Source of the DNA: Dromiciops gliroides
Lineage: Eukaryota; Chordata; Mammalia; Microbiotheria; Microbiotheriidae
Direction: 5' to 3'
Assembly: GCF_019393635.1 (NCBI RefSeq)
Contig: NC_057863.1
Span: forward strand, 640,451,806 to 640,515,805
DNA: 64,000 bases
Shown here piece by piece: positions 59,393 through 64,000 of the stretch. Position 1 is the first letter of the stretch. Each line of letters opens with the position of its first letter. Below the pieces are notes generated by a model. The model was not told the origin of the DNA, did not search any database, and saw only the letters and a program-made list of their open reading frames with translations. Position numbers and translations under genes: made by a program.

Positions 59393-60230
59393 CATGGTCA
59401 GACCTGTGATTTAGGAAGATCTATTTGACAATTGGGTAGAGAATGGATTGGAGTGGGGAAAGGCTTGAGGCAGGGAAACCAAACAGCTATTCCGATAGAG
59501 TGAGGTGATGGAAGCCTGCACCAAGATGGTGGCACCGTCAGAGGAAAGAAGCAGGTATATAGAAGGGAGATGCTTGGCAATATATTAGATATGAGGGGGC
59601 GAGAGAGTGAGGAATCAAGGATGATGTCTAGGTTTGCATCCTGGGTGATTGGGAGGATGGTGATATCCTATACAGTAACAGAAAAATTAGGAAGAGAGGA
59701 GAGCTGGGGTTGGGGTGTGTATGAAGATAATGAGTTTAGTTTTGGGCATGTTGGGTTTAAGATGTCAATCATAAGGGGCAGCTAGGTGGCTCAGTGGATA
59801 AAGCACCAGCCTTGGATTCAGGAGGACCTGAGTTCAAATCCGGCCTCAGACACTTGACACTTACTAGCTGTGTGACCCTGGGCAAGTCACTTAACCCCCA
59901 TTGCCCCGCAAAAAAAAAAAAATATGTCAATCATAGGACTTCCAGTTTGAGATGCCCAAGAGGCTCTGCTCCCGATGTTCCCATGCCCCTCACCTTAAGT
60001 CTTTCCCATCCCCTCCAAAACAATCACCCTGTCATGCCTTCCAGTGAGATGCTCATATCTCCCAGAAGGCCTTCCTTTGCCATTTTCACTGGTATCAAAC
60101 CCTCCCAGTTCAAACACAGGAGTCCCGGAAAACCAAATCTGCCCTCTGCACCTGCTCCACTGCCCTCTATTGGGACCACATAGCTCTGGCCAGCATGTGT
60201 TAAGAAAAAAAAAAAGCTGAGAAATATGAA

Positions 60231-60263
<33 letters not shown>

Positions 60264-62486
60264 ACAGAGACAGACAGACAGACAAAGACAGAGACAGAGA
60301 CAGAGAGACAAAGACAGACAGAAAAGGAAGGAGGGGGAAGGGGAAAGAGAGAGAGGATGTGTGTGACAGACACAGAGTGAGACAGAAAGAAAGAGAGGCA
60401 GACAGGGAGAGAAGAGAGACAGAGAGAGACAAAAAGAAAGACTGAGTGAGAGAGACAGAGAATGGTCAAATGAATGGCACCAGGACTGGAAGCTTTGGGA
60501 ATCAGGTAAAGGCACTGGATGGATTCAGGGGCGGGGGGGGGGGGCGGTTATCTTGGAGGAGAAAAGACCCCAGGGAACATGAGAGCAGGTCTTCCAGTAT
60601 GTGAGAAGGGGTCTGGGGAAGAAGACTTGGTCTTGTTCTCTTTGGCCCCAGAGGGCAGATAGAGAAACAGTGGGGGAATCTGGAGAGAGGCAGACAGGGT
60701 AACTCTCAGGAGAAAATCCCTAACAATAAGAGATGCCCAAAGATGGTATGGGTGGCTACCTGGAGAGGTAGTGAGCTCCCCATTGACTGGACTTGTTGGG
60801 AATGTTCTAGTGGAGAGTCTTGTTCAGGTGGAGAGTTGGACTAGGGGTCTCTGAGGTCCCTCCAGAGGTGCTGGGATTCCATGAATCTTTTTCCCATCAT
60901 CATTTTTTTAACCCTCACCTGAGGATTAGCTCTGATCCCAGGTCCTGTAGAGCTCTGGACAGACACTCAAGAATGGTGACTCCTGTCTGGAGGTGGAACT
61001 AAGATGCAGTGACAGGGGCTGTGTCCCAGATACTAATATCTAGGGGGGCATAATTTCTTCATGATCCCTAAGTCCAGCACAGTCTGCTCTTTTGCCCAGC
61101 CCTGGGCTCGCACCAACTCAGTGTCAGGTCTCTCTCCTGGGGTGCCTTCCCACTGAGACAGGGAAGACCATCCTGCTCCTTCCTCTAATCCCCCAAGATG
61201 TGCCTGACCTGGCAAGCCATGCCAAGAAGTACATTGGGATCAGTGAGGGATCAGCTGGGGGGTGGGCCATTGGTGGCCATGAGCCACCAGCCCCACCCCA
61301 CCCCATGGTAGAGTCAGCTCCAGTCTTCTCCCAGTATTTCCCTCCCCTTTCCACTGCACCTTTTGAGAGTCTTCTCCTGTTATGGGATAGTGGAAAGGTC
61401 GATGGATCCAGGATTGGAGGATGTGGTTTGTATCCCAGCTTTGCCTCAGTTTCCTCATCTTTAAAATGGGTATGGGGTTGGAATAGATGACCTCTGGGAT
61501 CCCTTCCAACTCTAAATCCATGATTCCAGCTGCCTCCCTCTCAGGCTCCTTCCATCCCAGTTTTCTCCAGAAGACCCCGCATCTCTTAGCCCCTTCTCCA
61601 GGCCTGGCTGTTCTAGCTCCGCACAAGATGGGCGGACAGGAGAGGGAGCTCTCCATTGCCCCTTTCGGCCCCTCCCTCTGTGTTCACTTCGTGGGCCTCC
61701 AGGTCACGCTCTTCCCCACTCGGTTCCACCCTAGCCTTCGCCTGCTCCAAACTTTGCCTCCCAGTTCCTCGACTTCTTCCATTCCTCAAACCTCTGTCTC
61801 TGATGTGCCTGGACCATGGGCAGCAGAGGTCATGCCTTAGTGCCCCCCACTCTGCCTCCCTCCCTGATCACCTCTCTCCCCAGGTGAATTTGTCCCAGGC
61901 ATGAGAATCCCCAACTCCACCCCTGACCCTCTCTTGTTCTTCACTAGCCTATGGAAAGCCTGGGGGGGGCTGGGGGGGGTCAAGGCCCTAAGGAGGAAAA
62001 CGAGTCAGCTTGTCCAGCTCAGACTAAATGAGGGAGGGTCTGTTGTGAGAAGGGCCGGTAATATGGATCTCTAATCACAGAGGGAAAGAGGCCCTATTCT
62101 AGCTTCCATCTCCTAATTCCCAGGACATCTCTGAGCCTTTCAGAGTCCTCCAGGGGCTTTCCTTGGCATGGAACCCAGCCAGGAACAGGCCCTGGGTTGG
62201 GGGAGGGAGCAGCATCCTGCCCCGAGTCAGGAGCTGTCCTCGGGACCCTCCGGCCATGTGTCCCAGTGATGCTGAGCCAGCCCCAGATTTGAGCCTGGGG
62301 CAAGAGGACAGACAGCCTGCCTACACTCCCGATGACTGTGGAGACCTGGGACCTACAGGAGGGGCTGGGGGAGGGGCGAGGAAGGGTCACTTACCTGCTA
62401 CTGCTCCATCTCAGCAGCTCCATCTCCTCTTGGACTCCCCCTGAGGGAGCCTCACCACCCCTCGAAGTCAGACTGCAACAACCCAT
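38034..62486 (-). CDS. Tandem-PH-domain, N-terminally acylated protein (PLEKHN1/PIX-PH related); twelve coding exons, 373 aa
   Basis: Not recognised as a named gene at this locus. Coding exons in transcription order: 62486-62395, 53985-53913, 53729-53670, 49024-48878, 48195-48109, 47395-47326, 45779-45643, 40568-40422, 39993-39907, 38975-38900, 38810-38734, 38102-38034. Every junction is GT-AG and every phase fits, giving 373 residues with no stop. Residues 2-4 (GCC) predict N-myristoylation plus palmitoylation. Residues 83-220 and 230-351 each match the extended PH unit of PIX (ARHGEF6/7): an EPIQNW / SPIQQW helix, then YLVLFPSHILVLS and FVYQGLLPL, or RLLLLFAENLVFLS and LIYQGKLP. The repeated C..EDY..CL.HLQ ending resembles the second PH of PLEKHN1, and GLLPLTGL resembles its first PH. 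No DH domain is present, so RhoGEF activity is unlikely. Inferred role: membrane-anchored lipid- or protein-binding adaptor. It is convergent with TNFRSF18. Confidence 0.85.
38262..38430 (+). mobile_element. Long-form CORE-SINE in the last intron of the tandem-PH gene
   Basis: TAGCTGTGTGACCCTGGTCA, CCTCATCCGTAAAATGAGGC, GGCAAAGCATGCCAGCATCT. Confidence 0.8.
38734..38810 (-). CDS. Tandem-PH gene, coding exon 11 (PH2 cassette, part 4)
   Basis: Acceptor GTTACTTAG, donor CAGAAG|GTATGG, 77 nt, phase 1 to 0. Encodes NLMEPILVACSEVEDYETCL and FHLQK, the final strand and C-terminal helix of PH2. Confidence 0.9.
38900..38975 (-). CDS. Tandem-PH gene, coding exon 10 (PH2 cassette, part 3)
   Basis: Acceptor CCTCTCCACAG, donor GACAG|GTAGAG, 76 nt, phase 0 to 1. 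Encodes GKLPRAGIRAQEKSAILG and FEVT. Confidence 0.85.
39035..39285 (+). mobile_element. MIR SINE
   Basis: GGATTTAGAGTCAGGGAGAC, GTGTGTGACCCTGGACAAGT, AAAGTGCTTTGCAAACCTTA. Confidence 0.8.
39286..39560 (+). mobile_element. Decayed L2 fragment
   Basis: CTCCAAGAAGCCCACCTTGA and AACTTCCTGAGGGCTCAGCC follow L2 order. Confidence 0.45.
39695..39774. repeat. (GACAGA)n microsatellite
   Basis: GACAGAGACAGACAGAGACA and variants in the intron between exons 9 and 10. Confidence 0.93.
39907..39993 (-). CDS. Tandem-PH gene, coding exon 9 (PH2 cassette, part 2)
   Basis: Acceptor TTTTCTATAG, donor TACCAG|GTAGAG, 87 nt, identical in size and phase to exon 5. Encodes EFQDRLLLLFAENLVFLS and GLIYQ. Confidence 0.9.
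40422..40568 (-). CDS. Tandem-PH gene, coding exon 8 (PH2 cassette, part 1)
   Basis: Acceptor GTCCTGCAG, donor TCCAGG|GTGAGT, 147 nt, the same length and phase as exon 4. Encodes LRSRLLCSPIQQWEGK, parallel to exon 4's LEAFLFSEPIQNWK. Confidence 0.85.
40600..41275. repeat. Degenerate CCAGCCTAGCCC...GGGACCCAGGA minisatellite, tandem-PH gene intron 7
   Basis: Short blocks such as AGCCCAGCCTGGGAACCAGG, TAGCCTAGCCTGGGAACCAG and TAGCCCAGTCCAGCCTGGGA recur irregularly for about 650 bases. Confidence 0.65.
41276..41885. other. Unique intronic sequence
   Basis: Intron 7 of the tandem-PH gene; no element recognised apart from a short GGGAGGGGAGG run at 41401-41420. Confidence 0.35.
41897..42041 (+). 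mobile_element. CORE-SINE
   Basis: 11-bp duplication AAGTCACCTTG at 41886-41896 and 42042-42052. Confidence 0.95.
42914..43076 (+). mobile_element. CORE-SINE, first of a tandem pair
   Basis: GGGGCAGCTAGGTGGTGCAG through GCCTCACTAAAAACAAAAC. Flanked by AAGAGATCACTGGTGGGG at 42901 and CAAGAGATCACTGGTGGGG at 43076. Confidence 0.95.
43092..43282 (+). mobile_element. CORE-SINE, second of the pair, with (GA)n tail
   Basis: GGAAGCTAGGTGGTGCAGTG through TTGCCTCACT; the A-tail is replaced by GA repeats. A third target copy, AGATCACTGGGAAC, follows at 43286. Confidence 0.93.
43225..43282. repeat. (GA)n microsatellite in a SINE tail
   Basis: About 29 uninterrupted GA units. Confidence 0.97.
43498..43980 (-). 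mobile_element. RTE-type element (copy 2)
   Basis: TTGTTTGTCCTTTGTTTTTG, GAAGAGGGCCAATGACATCC, GATGTCTTGACTTGCATGTG, AGTGAGGCAGAGAGGCACAA: the same family as 34681-34890, with a longer 5' part. Confidence 0.6.
45643..45779 (-). CDS. Tandem-PH gene, coding exon 7 (PH1 end and linker)
   Basis: Acceptor CCTCCCACAG, donor CTGCTG|GTGAGT, 137 nt, phase 1 to 0. Encodes GSMIETRTIFCGTPDKCRLW and the final helix, then about 20 linker residues absent from the matching PH2 exon. PIX PH domains have GSMIERILV at this point. Confidence 0.85.
46000..46130 (+). mobile_element. MIR SINE
   Basis: CCATTTACTATCTGTGTGAG, CTCAATTTTCTCATCTGTAG, AAGGTCCCTTTGAGATAAAA. Confidence 0.65.
46162..46203. repeat. (TG)n microsatellite
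   Basis: About 20 TG units. Confidence 0.97.
46781..46922 (+). mobile_element. CORE-SINE in L1 (first of pair)
   Basis: GGGGCGGCTAGGTGGTGCAG through CATTGCCCCAC and an A-tail. Confidence 0.94.
46928..47097 (+). mobile_element. CORE-SINE in L1 (second of pair)
   Basis: GGGCATCTAGGTGGCACAGT through TTGCCCCGCAAAAGG and an (AAAC)n tail. AATGTG / AATGTG / AATGTC mark the three target copies. Confidence 0.92.
47326..47395 (-). CDS. Tandem-PH gene, coding exon 6 (PH1 cassette, part 3)
   Basis: Acceptor CCTGCCTGCAG, donor TCTTTG|GTAAGT, 70 nt, phase 0 to 1. Encodes GLLPLTGLKVREHQSGQ and FDIF. Confidence 0.85.
47708..47857 (+). mobile_element. CORE-SINE, perfect TSD
   Basis: 15-bp duplication AGAACATCAGTCATT at 47693-47707 and 47858-47872. 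Confidence 0.97.
48109..48195 (-). CDS. Tandem-PH gene, coding exon 5 (PH1 cassette, part 2)
   Basis: Acceptor CTCCCAACAG, donor TACCAG|GTGAGT, 87 nt, phase 0. Encodes ERYLVLFPSHILVLS ... AFVYQ, the first beta strands of PH1. Confidence 0.88.
48358..48700. mobile_element. Inverted CORE-SINE pair and a MIR
   Basis: 48358-48470 forward copy (CCGCTAGGTGGCGCCATAGT), 48472-48552 reverse copy (TGTCTGAGGCCAGATTTGAA to CACCACCTAGTTGCCC), 48553-48700 reverse MIR (TTTTACAGATGAAGAAACCA). Confidence 0.8.
48878..49024 (-). CDS. Tandem-PH gene, coding exon 4 (PH1 cassette, part 1)
   Basis: Acceptor TTGATTCCAG, donor CAGAG|GTAATA, 147 nt, phase 0. Encodes RKELEAFLFSEPIQNWK and LGEVLWSSMVQLYS. In PIX proteins the corresponding EPIRNW...LGNV stretch lies between the DH and PH domains. 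Confidence 0.85.
49030..49475 (-). mobile_element. L2 terminus (to about 49140) and THER1/MIR (49229-49475), reverse
   Basis: L2: ATGCATTTATTAACCCCCCA, TGTGCCAGACACTGTGCTAG. THER1: CTACTGTGTGCTAGGCACTG, CACAACAACCCTGGGAAATA, CAGCTGAGGAAACTGAGGCA. Confidence 0.75.
49947..50007 (+). mobile_element. Very short 5'-truncated CORE-SINE with TSD
   Basis: Only TAGCTGTGTGACCCTAGGCA AGTCACTTAACCCC and an A-tail. Duplication AATACRGCTTG at 49936-49946 and 50008-50018. Confidence 0.9.
50028..50109. repeat. (TATG/TA)n microsatellite
   Basis: CATACATATATACATATACA, GTATGTGTGTATGTATGTGT, then (TA)n. Confidence 0.95.
50110..50254 (-). mobile_element. CORE-SINE, reverse
   Basis: Poly-T, GTGGGGCAATGAGGGTTAAG through CCACCTAGCTGCCC. 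Confidence 0.94.
50273..50421 (-). mobile_element. CORE-SINE, reverse, perfect TSD
   Basis: 15-bp duplication ACTCTATGTAGTTTT at 50258-50272 and 50422-50436. Confidence 0.97.
50485..51030 (-). mobile_element. L2 terminus, reverse, split by a long-form SINE
   Basis: CATTTTTTAAGCACCTATTG before the SINE, then AAGTACCTACTATGTGCCAG and GTCCCTGCCTTCAAGGAATT after it. Confidence 0.8.
50512..50769 (+). mobile_element. Long-form CORE-SINE, complete
   Basis: CAGCTAGGTGGTGCAGTGAA, TCTGTAAAATGGGGACAGAC, CAACTCCAGTATCTTTGCCA, AGAGTCAGACACAACTGAAC. AAGCACCTATT / AAGTACCTACT flank it. Confidence 0.93.
51185..51985 (-). mobile_element. L2 LINE body, reverse, with internal (GA)n
   Basis: GCAGCTGATTGGATGTAACA, GGACGTGTTGAGTTTGAGAT, GAGAAATCAAGAAGAATGAG. 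Confidence 0.65.
51458..51640. repeat. GA-rich low-complexity tract
   Basis: AGAGAG/GGAAGGAGGGGG units followed by GACAGAGACACAGA. Confidence 0.92.
52002..52160 (+). mobile_element. CORE-SINE, perfect TSD
   Basis: 16-bp duplication CAAAATATATACAAAG at 51986-52001 and 52161-52176. Confidence 0.97.
52177..53190. mobile_element. L2 segments (reverse to about 52840, forward 52850-53190)
   Basis: Reverse: CAGGAGCAGCCTTTGCAAAG, GATTGTGAGGGGCATTAAAT. Forward: GTAGAATGGAAGCTTCCTGC, TTGTCTTTGTATGCCCAGAG, TGCTTAATAAAAGTTGAATT. Confidence 0.7.
53191..53669. other. Unique intronic sequence
   Basis: Between exons 3 and 4 of the tandem-PH gene; nothing recognised. Confidence 0.35.
53670..53729 (-). CDS. 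Tandem-PH gene, coding exon 3
   Basis: Acceptor TTCTTCACAG, donor CCCCAG|GTGAGT, exactly 60 nt, phase 0. Encodes GQVIDIGQLFREALQSLDPQ, predicted helical. Confidence 0.75.
53913..53985 (-). CDS. Tandem-PH gene, coding exon 2
   Basis: Acceptor CTCCATGCAG, donor GAAGAT|GTGAGT, 73 nt. Its first base completes an Arg codon begun in exon 1, and the rest encodes a hydrophilic linker (KWSTSATREEQVTHPQ). Confidence 0.75.
54131..54415. repeat. (CCCTT)n pentanucleotide array, about 285 bp
   Basis: TTCCC repeated more than 50 times with a few TTCC interruptions, in intron 1 of the tandem-PH gene, 145 bp upstream (in transcription) of exon 2. The open frames through it (SLPFP repeats) are not coding. 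Confidence 0.97.
54735..55790 (-). mobile_element. L1 LINE 3' region, reverse, hit by a SINE
   Basis: GTCAAGCAAAATTATATCAA, TCTTGGATCATTGTGTTCAT, ATTTTTGTGCAAATAGGTCC, AGTTCACAACTCCATCAGCA and CAGTTGGGGAATGGCTTTTA are the L1 ORF2 end and 3' UTR reversed. Confidence 0.85.
55036..55185 (-). mobile_element. CORE-SINE in L1, perfect TSD
   Basis: 17-bp duplication CTCCCTCATCATTTCTT at 55019-55035 and 55186-55202. Confidence 0.97.
55791..56320 (-). mobile_element. Probable further L1 body, reverse
   Basis: AT-rich sequence continuous with the previous L1 (GAGATCATGATCATTACCTC, CATTTACATTCAGAGTTATG), weakly L1-like. Confidence 0.4.
56625..56935 (+). mobile_element. Composite SINE: CORE-SINE head with RTE-type tail
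   Basis: 56625-56750 is the tRNA/CORE head. From 56755 it continues into GGTCACCTCCAGTTGTCCTG, CAAGTCATGACATTACCTTG and GTCATGGTCCTCTTTGAGAA, the reverse complement of the elements at 34681-34890 and 43498-43980. Confidence 0.75.
57100..57421 (-). mobile_element. Short 5'-truncated L1 with perfect TSD
   Basis: L1 3' UTR reversed (CAACATTCATTTTCATAAGA, CTTGGATCATTGCATTGCTG) with T-tail. 16-bp duplication CTTGCATCTATAACTT at 57084-57099 and 57422-57437. Confidence 0.93.
57876..58036 (-). mobile_element. CORE-SINE, perfect TSD
   Basis: 15-bp duplication CTCTGGTTGGCTTTT at 57861-57875 and 58037-58051. Confidence 0.97.
59010..59235 (+). mobile_element. CORE-SINE with expanded tetranucleotide tail
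   Basis: Head and CORE to 59142, then a tail of AAAC, AAAT, GATA and GATG units to 59235. AGAAGATARCAAG flanks at 58997-59009 and 59236-59248. Confidence 0.92.
59340..59391. repeat. (GT)n microsatellite
   Basis: About 26 perfect GT units, capable of Z-DNA. Confidence 0.98.
59774..59921 (+). mobile_element. CORE-SINE
   Basis: Duplication KATGTCAATCATA at 59761-59773 and 59922-59934, one mismatch. Confidence 0.96.
60233..60462. repeat. (GT)n followed by (GACA)n-type microsatellite
   Basis: 60233-60262 GT repeat; 60263-60462 GACAGA/GAGACA units. Confidence 0.95.
60463..61375. other. Unique intronic sequence
   Basis: Intron 1 of the tandem-PH gene; G-run at 60531-60544, otherwise nothing recognised. 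Confidence 0.35.
61380..61530 (+). mobile_element. MIR SINE
   Basis: TTGCCTCAGTTTCCTCATCT, GGAATAGATGACCTCTGGGA, TCCCTTCCAACTCTAAATCC. Confidence 0.75.
61531..62394. other. Unique intronic sequence next to exon 1 of the tandem-PH gene
   Basis: G/C-rich, with G-runs near 61965-61979. No second first exon or other coding segment was found. Confidence 0.35.
62395..62486 (-). CDS. Tandem-PH gene, coding exon 1 (MGCC acylation exon)
   Basis: ATG at 62486-62484 in good context (A at -3, G at +4). Encodes MGCCSLTSRGGEAPSGG and a short acidic/helical stretch; donor AGCAG|GTAAGT, phase 2. Gly2 with Cys3 and Cys4 is a classic dual-acylation signal. PLEKHN1 also begins with a myristoylatable MGN...C end. 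Confidence 0.75.
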
Positions 62487-62860
62487 TTTCTGCCCTGGAG
62501 GCCGGGGATTCCCAGGGACTCTGGGCCCCTGGGTGCACGGGGAACCTTGTCACTGGGTCAGGAGTACATGAGAAAGTGCAGGCAAGAGGAAGTCTGAGCT
62601 CAGAGGCTAGAACAAATGAAACCCACAGAATGAACGACTGCATTTCCTCTTAGTGTGGGAACCAGTCTCCTCCCCCCTGCCTCCCCCCTCCTCGTAGGGC
62701 CCAGGCTAGCCCATGTCTTCAAGGCTTCTTCCCACACAGCCTCCTGGGATGTATGCCAGGGGGCACCAGACTTCACCTACTTGGCCCACAAGAGGACAGA
62801 ACTGGGATCGATGGGGTGGATGTTGTAGAGAGTAAGGTATATGTCCCAAGGAGGGCAGTC
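62487..62860 (-). promoter_or_regulatory. 5' flank of the tandem-PH gene
   Basis: Repeat-free upstream sequence. No TATA box or CpG-rich block stands out; a C-rich stretch lies at 62666-62690. The transcription start cannot be placed, and an upstream noncoding exon is possible. Confidence 0.3.
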
Positions 62861-62864
62861 AGAG

Positions 62865-63005
62865 GGAGAGATCTTGCTGTCACTTGCCAAACTGTGAGAC
62901 TGTGAGAAAATCACTTCATCTCTCTGGGTCTCAGTTTTTACATCTGTAAAATGGAGAGGTTGGACTAGCAAGCTTCTAAGGTCTCTTCCAGCTCTAAATT
63001 TATGC
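62865..63005 (+). mobile_element. MIR SINE
   Basis: ACTTCATCTCTCTGGGTCTC, ACATCTGTAAAATGGAGAGG, AAGGTCTCTTCCAGCTCTAA. Confidence 0.8.
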
Positions 63006-63349
63006 TCCCGTGAGCCTATTGATATTGAGAGCAATACATTTTTGGTAGGAAAGCTCTAGAAAGAAACTGGGTGCCCATCACGTGGGGGACAGCTGGGAAA
63101 TGGTGGTGTCTGACTGCAATGGGATGATTCTCAGCTCTGACAGGACACATCAGAAGAATTCAGAAAAGCCTGGGAATTCTCACATGAATGGATGCAAAGT
63201 TAATGAAGTAGGACCAGGAGAAGGATACACCTGATGATTACAAAAGAAAACAGCATGGAGAGCCTGTTGCAGTGTCAAAGGGCAACTCTGGGCAACAGAT
63301 GGTGAACTGTATCTCCTGTTTCTTAGCAGACAGGTGGTAGACTATATGT
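63006..63349. other. Unassigned sequence
   Basis: Contains L1-like scraps (AGAAATTCAGAAAAGCC-like text near 63155), too short to assign. Confidence 0.3.
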
Positions 63350-64000
63350 CAGCCAGCCAACAGGCAATTATTAAGTGCCTACTATGTACCAGACACCATG
63401 CTAAGTCTTGGAGATACAAAGAAAAGTAAGAGGCAGTCTCCTTGCCCTCAAGATGCTCACAGTCTACTGGAGAAGACAATATATAAATAACTGTGTACAT
63501 ACAAGATATATACAACCTAAATTGGATGTGACCCACAGAGGGAAGCCATCAGAACTAAGGGGACTGGGAAAGGCTTTCTGTAGAAGGCAGAATTTTAGTT
63601 GGTACTTGAAGACTGGAGCTGGAGATTAGGAGGGTGAAGAGCTCTCCAGACATGGCAGACAGCCAGAGTCAGGAGATGAATAGAGTGTTGTATGTAAGGA
63701 ACATCAAGGAGACCAACGTCATTAGATCAAAGAGTTCGTGGAGGGAATAAAGTATAAGTAGATTAGAAAAGTAGAAGGGGATCAGGTTGTGATGGAATTA
63801 AATGCCAAGCAGAAGACTTTCTATCAGATCCTGGAGGTAACAGGGGACATTGAAGGTTATTGAGTAGGGGAGTGACACAGACAAACCTGTGCTCTAAGGA
63901 GGTCATGGGTAGTTGAATGGAGGACAATAGTGAGGAGAGACTAATAAGTAGGAAGACTAATTAGAATGTTATTACAATACTCCAGGTCCCAGATGATGAG
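63350..64000 (-). mobile_element. L2 LINE, reverse, running off the window
   Basis: CAGGCAATTATTAAGTGCCT, GTACCAGACACCATGCTAAG, GACATTGAAGGTTATTGAGT, ATTACAATACTCCAGGTCCC. Confidence 0.8.

Larger units (their letters stand above)
58590..59775 (-). mobile_element. L2 LINE, reverse, split by a SINE
   Basis: CATCTAATAAGCTCCAACTA, GTGCCAGGTATTGTGCTAAG, GGCCAGTTCTGAAGGTCAAA, TTTGGGCATGTTGGGTTTAA. Confidence 0.75.

Noticed and set aside
60024..60515. 163-aa minus-strand frame rich in Ser/Leu
   Set aside because: Translation of GT and GACA microsatellites.

Overview
The window is mammalian nuclear DNA, almost certainly marsupial. It is dominated by interspersed repeats: about 40 copies of a tRNA-headed CORE-SINE of the WSINE1/Mar1 type found in marsupials, many L2 LINE 3' segments in both orientations, several 5'-truncated L1 copies, MIR/THER1-like SINEs, and one CR1-clade LINE relic. 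Perfect target-site duplications flank many SINEs, so that family was active fairly recently. The abundance of the short poly-A form suggests an Australian lineage, but I cannot name a species from sequence alone.

Two multi-exon protein genes can be assembled, and they are transcribed toward each other. (1) TNFRSF18 (GITR), plus strand, 2605-13703, six coding exons with compatible splice phases, 246 aa. It has a signal peptide, cysteine-rich ectodomain, one membrane span and a short tail with the acidic PEEE motif. Its introns are swollen by repeats, including an AT-rich satellite of about 122-bp period and a long CA/TA microsatellite just before exon 3. (2) An unnamed gene, minus strand, 62486 down to 38034, twelve coding exons in perfect phase, 373 aa. 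It encodes a small N-terminal exon beginning MGCC (a predicted myristoylation/palmitoylation signal) followed by two tandem PH domains of the PIX/PLEKHN1 type. Each PH domain is encoded by a parallel four-exon cassette (147, 87, 70 or 76, 137 or 77 nt). This gene is the most interesting item in the window.

From memory of human 1p36.33, TNFRSF18 faces TTLL10 tail-to-tail and TNFRSF4 lies upstream. Here the convergent partner is instead the tandem-PH gene. It looks like a relative of PLEKHN1, which in human lies elsewhere in the same band. It may be a paralogue kept in marsupials and lost or rearranged in eutherians, but that is inference.

Layout: 1-2600 repeats and a GC-rich promoter; 2605-13703 TNFRSF18; 13704-38033 intergenic, mostly repeats, with a long L2 hit by an L1 that was then hit by three SINEs, a CR1 relic and a 42-bp minisatellite; 38034-62486 the tandem-PH gene, with repeats filling its introns (including a 285-bp CCCTT array); 62487-64000 its upstream flank and an L2. 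I found no RNA genes, CRISPR arrays or host coding exons beyond these two genes.
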